Program-made: the position numbers and the translations under genes | In this document: one piece after another, positions 60,535 to 64,000 of the stretch | How positions within the stretch are numbered: the stretch's first letter is position 1 | Layout: each line of letters starts with the position of its first letter | NCBI GenBank assembly: GCA_964629885.1 | Contig: CAZVRJ010000002.1 | Span: forward strand, 49,705-113,704 | From: CAYWCV01 sp964629885 | Lineage (GTDB): Bacteria; Bacteroidota; Rhodothermia; Balneolales; CAYWCV01 | DNA length: 64,000 bases | Reading direction: 5' to 3' | The notes under the pieces: generated by a model | The model's database searches: none | What the model saw: only the letters and a program-made list of their open reading frames with translations | Told to the model about the DNA's origin: nothing

Positions 60535-60879
60535 ATGAACATCATTGTCGACATACTGGTCTTTGCCCTCGCTTTCTTGGTAGCATCGCGCCTACTTCCG
60601 AATATTAAAATGGAAAGTGCCTGGGCAACAATTCCAGCCTCTATTATTTACTTGATCAGCTATAAAGTTTTAGGTTGGATATTGACCACTATTTTGACAG
60701 TTGCTAGCCTGGGGCTTCTCTCATTTTTAAGTTTTCTTCTGATTCCAGTCGCTGCCATACTCGCATTTTGGCTCACCACGAAGCTTGTGAACGGATACGA
60801 TGTACAAGATACCGGATCAATCGTATGGGGAACCATCATCGTGACGGTGGTGAGCAGCTTGGTTCGGTTGTTCCTCTAA
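60535..60879 (+). CDS. Small four-helix membrane protein, phage-holin-4/DUF-like
   Basis: A 114-residue very hydrophobic protein with about four helices (3-20, 30-48, 50-72 and 95-113). LASRLLPNIKMESAWATIPASII near residue 16, with a pattern LPxIxxxSxxxA, is like the YvlD/phage_holin_4_2 group of small bacterial membrane proteins. I shorten it to LPNIKMESAWA. These are host genes of unknown role despite the family name, and nothing nearby suggests a phage. The gap of 110 bases to mtnA shows no recognisable element. Confidence 0.65.
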   Translation: MNIIVDILVFALAFLVASRLLPNIKMESAWATIPASIIYLISYKVLGWILTTILTVASLGLLSFLSFLLIPVAAILAFWLTTKLVNGYDVQDTGSIVWGTIIVTVVSSLVRLFL

Positions 60880-60989
60880 GTCGGGATCCGATTTAAGTCA
60901 TACCTGGCCGAAGTCTTTCGTATATTGGGATATTACAACTGCGGATCAACTGCATCCGTTAACAGTCCCATTCTTTTAATCCAGATTTC

Positions 60990-62024
60990 ATGACTCAGGT
61001 CAGCGACGCGGTACAATCGCTCGAATGGAAAGACGGCTATTTGCGCATTATCGACCAAACCTATCTCCCACAGCGTAAAGTCTTCAGTGACCTGCGCGAT
61101 GTAGGACGTGTATGGGAGGCCATAAGAAAGCTTCGTGTACGTGGGGCCCCCGCTATCGGGATTGCCGCCGCATACGGATTTTACCTCGGAATCAAGGATT
61201 TGCCCGAGAAGGGTTTTGCAGCTTTCTGGTTGGAGGCCACTAGAATTGGAGAGTACCTGGAATCTTCACGTCCAACGGCCGTAAACCTTCATTGGGCAGT
61301 TGAGCGTATCAAAAACACAATACATGCCCATAAAGACCGTGATGTTGCCGACATCAAGGGCATCGTGCTAGACCTAGCAAAGACCATCCACGAGGAGGAT
61401 CGCCGCATGTGTCGCCAAATTGGGCTCAACGGACTCGAGCTGATCCCAGAAGGAGCGAAGATATTGACACATTGCAATACCGGCAGCTTGGCAACCGCCC
61501 AATACGGCACAGCGCTGTCCATGATTTATCACGCCCACGAGGCCGGCAAGGGCATCCATGTTTGGGTCGACGAAACAAGGCCGCTCCTGCAGGGAGCACG
61601 TTTGACGGCTTGGGAACTTGACAGGGCCGGAGTGCCCATGAAGCTGATTACAGACTCGATGGCCGGATGGCTCATGAAAAACGGGCAGGTAGACCTCGTA
61701 ATTGTGGGAGCTGACCGTATTGCGCGCAACGGCGACACCGCCAACAAGATTGGCACATACAGTTTGGCGGTGCTTTGCAAAGCGCACGGCATACCATTTT
61801 ATGTGGCCGCCCCGTCATCAACGTTCGACCACAAGGCAGAATCGGCCAGCGATATTCCGATCGAGGAACGCGAAGGTCGCGAAATCACCCATTTTGGCGA
61901 TCAGCAAATAGCTCCTGCCGTTCAGACCTACAACCCGGCATTCGATATTACACCAGGCGATCTCATAACGGCTTTCGTTACTGAGAAAGGAATACTTCGG
62001 GACGGATGGACGAGTGTGATTTGA
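60990..62024 (+). CDS. mtnA: S-methyl-5-thioribose-1-phosphate isomerase
   Basis: A 344-residue isomerase of the methionine salvage pathway. VRGAPAIGIAAAYGF near residue 50, LTHCNTGSLATAQYGTAL near 158 with the catalytic Cys, DETRPLLQGARLTAWEL near 192 and GADRIARNGDTANKIGTY near 237 with the catalytic Asp are all conserved. No other salvage gene (mtnK, mtnB, mtnP) is in the window. The 3' end overlaps the convergent ytxJ gene by 47 bases. Confidence 0.95.
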   Translation: MTQVSDAVQSLEWKDGYLRIIDQTYLPQRKVFSDLRDVGRVWEAIRKLRVRGAPAIGIAAAYGFYLGIKDLPEKGFAAFWLEATRIGEYLESSRPTAVNLHWAVERIKNTIHAHKDRDVADIKGIVLDLAKTIHEEDRRMCRQIGLNGLELIPEGAKILTHCNTGSLATAQYGTALSMIYHAHEAGKGIHVWVDETRPLLQGARLTAWELDRAGVPMKLITDSMAGWLMKNGQVDLVIVGADRIARNGDTANKIGTYSLAVLCKAHGIPFYVAAPSSTFDHKAESASDIPIEEREGREITHFGDQQIAPAVQTYNPAFDITPGDLITAFVTEKGILRDGWTSVI

Positions 62025-62307
62025 CGATCACGACTTCTCCATTGCGGAGCAATATGGCCTGAGGTGACTCATGGGTCACATCGAAACGATCTGCAATCAT
62101 GTTTGAAAGCGTACGATCGGCAATTACATCTACCATGTATATAGGCAGCAGTTCTGTGTCGACCGTTTCGAGCCGCCGCTTTGCTGCCCAACAAACACCG
62201 CATCGGGTGCTGTGTTTGTAAATTAGAACGTCACCGGCATTTGACTGCATGACAGCTTCTGCGATATCATCGACTGATGCTATGATGTGCCATTGTTCAG
62301 AGGACAT
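61978..62307 (-). CDS. ytxJ: YtxJ, bacillithiol-system redox-active protein
   Basis: A 109-residue thioredoxin-fold protein. LIYKHSTRCGVCWAAKRRLE near residue 28 matches the YtxJ family (KHSTRC), and here the motif is a full CGVC pair. ESPQAILLRNGEVVIVKSHS near 80 holds the family's cis-proline and ends as usual. YtxJ is linked to bacillithiol redox chemistry in Bacillus and Bacteroidota. The start at 62307 (MSSEQWHII) is chosen; it lies one base after the pfkA stop, so the two genes are coupled. No bsh biosynthesis gene is in the window. Confidence 0.85.
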   Translation of the reverse strand: MSSEQWHIIASVDDIAEAVMQSNAGDVLIYKHSTRCGVCWAAKRRLETVDTELLPIYMVDVIADRTLSNMIADRFDVTHESPQAILLRNGEVVIVKSHSSIRPEVFLSQ

Positions 62308-62308
62308 C

Positions 62309-63400
62309 TTAATCTCCCAGGCTGATTCCCAATTCCCTGGCTGTGAGCACGGTATCTGAATCAAGAGGCACACATTTCATTTTACCGGCAATGTCGTTGA
62401 TAGGAACCCGCACAATGTCGCCATCCTTTATCATCACGATCTTGCCAAAGTCACCGTCGCCTACAGCGCGAACGGCTGCGGCACCTAAACGCAATGATAT
62501 TAGACGGTCGAGAGTTGACGGCGAACCACCCCGCTGGAGGTGACCCAACACGATATGGCGCGACTCTTTGCCGGTCAGATCGCTCAGCCTCTTAGAGACG
62601 TATTCTGCCACACCTCCTAGCTGTTCCGATTGCCCCGCTACTTTGCCTTTGGTAAAGACGGATCCCGCTTTTTCCACTGCGCCTTCGGCGGCCACGACAA
62701 TGGTAAAATGCCTTCCCTGGGCCTCTCGCTCCTGCACTTTCCTGACCATCGACTCAAAACTGAACGGTATCTCGGGCAGCAGAATGATATCGGCCGTGGA
62801 AGACAATCCGGCGTGCATAGCAATCCACCCGGCATAACGCCCCATCACTTCCACAACCATGATGCGTTCGTGTGCCTCGGCAGTCGTAGATATGCGGTCG
62901 ATGGCTTCGGTTGCGATGTTCACCGCCGTGTCGAAACCCAGAGTCGCATCAGTTCCTGGCAAATCGTTGTCGATTGTTTTTGGCACTCCCACAATTGGGA
63001 TGCCTTTCTGGATAAGCTTGTTGGCAATGGCCATAGAACCGTCGCCGCCCATGGCGATCAGGGCATCGAGGCCCGCCTTTTTGAATCCTTCTACCACATA
63101 GTCGGAATAGTCCTCGAGCGTGACGGACCCATCCTCATGCTTGACTGGCATTTCAAAGGGATTCCCCCGATTTGCTGTGCCAAGAATAGTGCCCCCAAGC
63201 AGTGTGATTCCCCTCACACGATCGCGGTCGAGCTGGATAAGCTGCCGCGTGCCCGGGTCTGTGAAGCTTCCGTAACCATGGCTGATGCCCCACACTTCCC
63301 ATCCCCTGCCTATACCCGCCAGTGTCGCGGCCCGGATGGCTGCATTCAATCCGGGGGCGTCGCCACCCCCGGTATTAATTGCCAGTTTTGATATTTTCAT
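62309..63400 (-). CDS. pfkA: 6-phosphofructokinase, group III-like
   Basis: A 363-residue PFK. The N-terminus has NTGGGDAPGLNAAIR near residue 8, the phosphate-donor loop MGGDGSMAIAN near 116, the substrate loop PKTIDNDLPGTDATLGFDTA near 138, and MGRYAGWIAMHAG near 185. The Gly of GGDGS favours ATP over pyrophosphate, while PKTIDND with Lys is found in pyrophosphate-using and mixed-substrate enzymes. This combination fits the group III PFKs, which usually use ATP. It commits fructose 6-phosphate to glycolysis. It starts 13 bases after the upstream YciO-family gene. Confidence 0.93.
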   Translation of the reverse strand: MKISKLAINTGGGDAPGLNAAIRAATLAGIGRGWEVWGISHGYGSFTDPGTRQLIQLDRDRVRGITLLGGTILGTANRGNPFEMPVKHEDGSVTLEDYSDYVVEGFKKAGLDALIAMGGDGSMAIANKLIQKGIPIVGVPKTIDNDLPGTDATLGFDTAVNIATEAIDRISTTAEAHERIMVVEVMGRYAGWIAMHAGLSSTADIILLPEIPFSFESMVRKVQEREAQGRHFTIVVAAEGAVEKAGSVFTKGKVAGQSEQLGGVAEYVSKRLSDLTGKESRHIVLGHLQRGGSPSTLDRLISLRLGAAAVRAVGDGDFGKIVMIKDGDIVRVPINDIAGKMKCVPLDSDTVLTARELGISLGD

Positions 63401-63413
63401 TTCATGTCCATCG

Positions 63414-64000
63414 TCAAACGCTCACATGGTAGCGGTCGATTACCATTCGTACCTGTTCCAAATTTTCGCCTTCACGGATAATCTCGGGTTCGTCGCCGGT
63501 CAAATCGACAACGGTAGACTGCAGCGGCGAGTATTCGAGGTCGTCGTCAATCACAATGTCGACTTGGCGTTCGAACCACTCCAATATTTCGTGCTTTACC
63601 GGAAACTCGATGCCCGCCTCATCCGGAAGCGTGGCAGTGGTAGCCAACAGCGGTACGCCAAGTTCGGAAACAAGCGTGTTGATGATGGGGTTTTCAGGCA
63701 CCCTGAATCCGATGGTGTTTCGCTTTGTGTGCGTCAAAAGCTTTGGTACTTCGCGGCTTGCAGGCAAAATAAATGTGACCGGGCCCGGCACGAGTCGTTT
63801 GATAAGCCTGAAGTTGGCGTCGGTCATCTGGCCAAACCGGGAAATTCCCGACAAAGAGTCGCAAATGAGCGTGAAATGATGGTCTTTATCCAGATTCTTG
63901 ATTTTACGTATCTGTTCAATGCCCTTTTTATTTGAGTATTCGCATGCCAATGCAAAAGACGTGTCGGTAGGGATGAAAGCGACACTACCCGACCGAAGCG
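63414..64000 (-). CDS. YciO/Sua5/YrdC family protein (5' end outside window)
   Basis: The frame is open to the right edge, so the N-terminus is missing; 194 residues remain. It begins with GSVAFIPTDTSFALACEYSN, whose PTDTxxxL matches the Sua5/YrdC/YciO motif, then KNLDKDHHFTLICDSLSGIS and LVPGPVTFILPASREVPK, IGFRVPENPIINTLV and STVVDLTGDEPEIIREG. The spacing and lack of a C-terminal Sua5 domain suggest YciO. Members include the enzyme that makes threonylcarbamoyl-adenylate for the t6A modification; YciO proteins may do this or something related. Confidence 0.85.
   Translation of the reverse strand, partial: LRSGSVAFIPTDTSFALACEYSNKKGIEQIRKIKNLDKDHHFTLICDSLSGISRFGQMTDANFRLIKRLVPGPVTFILPASREVPKLLTHTKRNTIGFRVPENPIINTLVSELGVPLLATTATLPDEAGIEFPVKHEILEWFERQVDIVIDDDLEYSPLQSTVVDLTGDEPEIIREGENLEQVRMVIDRYHVSV

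Noticed and set aside
60535..60879. Phage origin of the holin-like membrane protein.
   Set aside because: No phage genes are nearby; the resemblance is to the small host membrane proteins of this family.
62630..63391. A 253-residue open frame opposite pfkA.
   Set aside because: It lies wholly within the strongly conserved pfkA gene on the other strand, has no recognisable motif and no sign of a signal peptide or domain.

Overview
The window reads as an ordinary stretch of chromosome from a Gram-negative member of the Bacteroidota/Chlorobiota (FCB) group. Several things point there: an Rpb6-like omega subunit, a cytochrome b558-type succinate dehydrogenase with a single membrane subunit, a CoaBC carrying the Asp variant of the PxMN motif, a YtxJ protein of the bacillithiol type, menaquinone methylation, RND efflux with a lipoprotein adaptor, and mostly weak Shine-Dalgarno sites. 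I suspect a lineage near Kapabacteria or Ignavibacteria, but the sequence alone does not settle this. I see no rRNA, tRNA, CRISPR array, prophage or insertion sequence. Coding density is high and no gene-free gap exceeds 300 bases.

Layout, left to right. Bases 1-2253 (minus) hold two small membrane proteins, a hotdog thioesterase and accA. Bases 2340-6044 (plus) form a reactive-sulfur operon: an ArsR-type repressor with two cysteines, a TauE/SafE exporter, a CstB-like persulfide dioxygenase-rhodanese fusion and two YeeE/YedE half-transporters. Next come a five-PAS histidine kinase, a TspO-like protein and a secreted kelch-like protein (6122-10780, minus). Bases 10866-16363 carry envelope glycan genes: a polyprenol-phosphate mannosyltransferase-like GT2, a complete sugar-phosphate transferase, and a GT2 fused to a degenerate sugar-phosphate transferase. 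tgt lies among them. recQ, a rhomboid protease, a kinase with its own response regulator, and the sdhCAB operon follow up to 25746.

Bases 25950-30402 (plus) hold a YigZ protein, cobalamin adenosyltransferase, an SGNH-TPR membrane protein and a phosphohexomutase. A three-gene RND pump (30386-37828, minus) lacks a TolC partner here. Bases 38107-43700 (plus) include a HAD phosphatase, yicC-gmk-rpoZ-coaBC, a lone membrane-anchored protein and a lipase. Bases 43689-50092 (minus) include surE-panB-fabZ-menG, a phosphatase, a ComF protein and a flippase. Bases 50208-62024 (plus) include a RodZ-like protein, ligA, a STAS/solute-symporter pair, a 7TM-HD phosphodiesterase, a Xer recombinase, ggt, a small membrane protein and mtnA. 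The right end (minus) has ytxJ, pfkA and a truncated YciO/Sua5-family gene.

The least ordinary features are four things. First, a set of short-period (7, 8 and 10 bp) tandem arrays sits between genes, and one of them appears to have become the coding sequence of the ggt signal peptide. Second, the GT2 is fused to a sugar-phosphate transferase domain that has lost its usual catalytic motif. Third, the persulfide operon resembles bigR operons in gene content but carries a CstB-type enzyme. Fourth, there are unassigned palindromes upstream of the pump operon and in the sdh/yigZ intergenic region.
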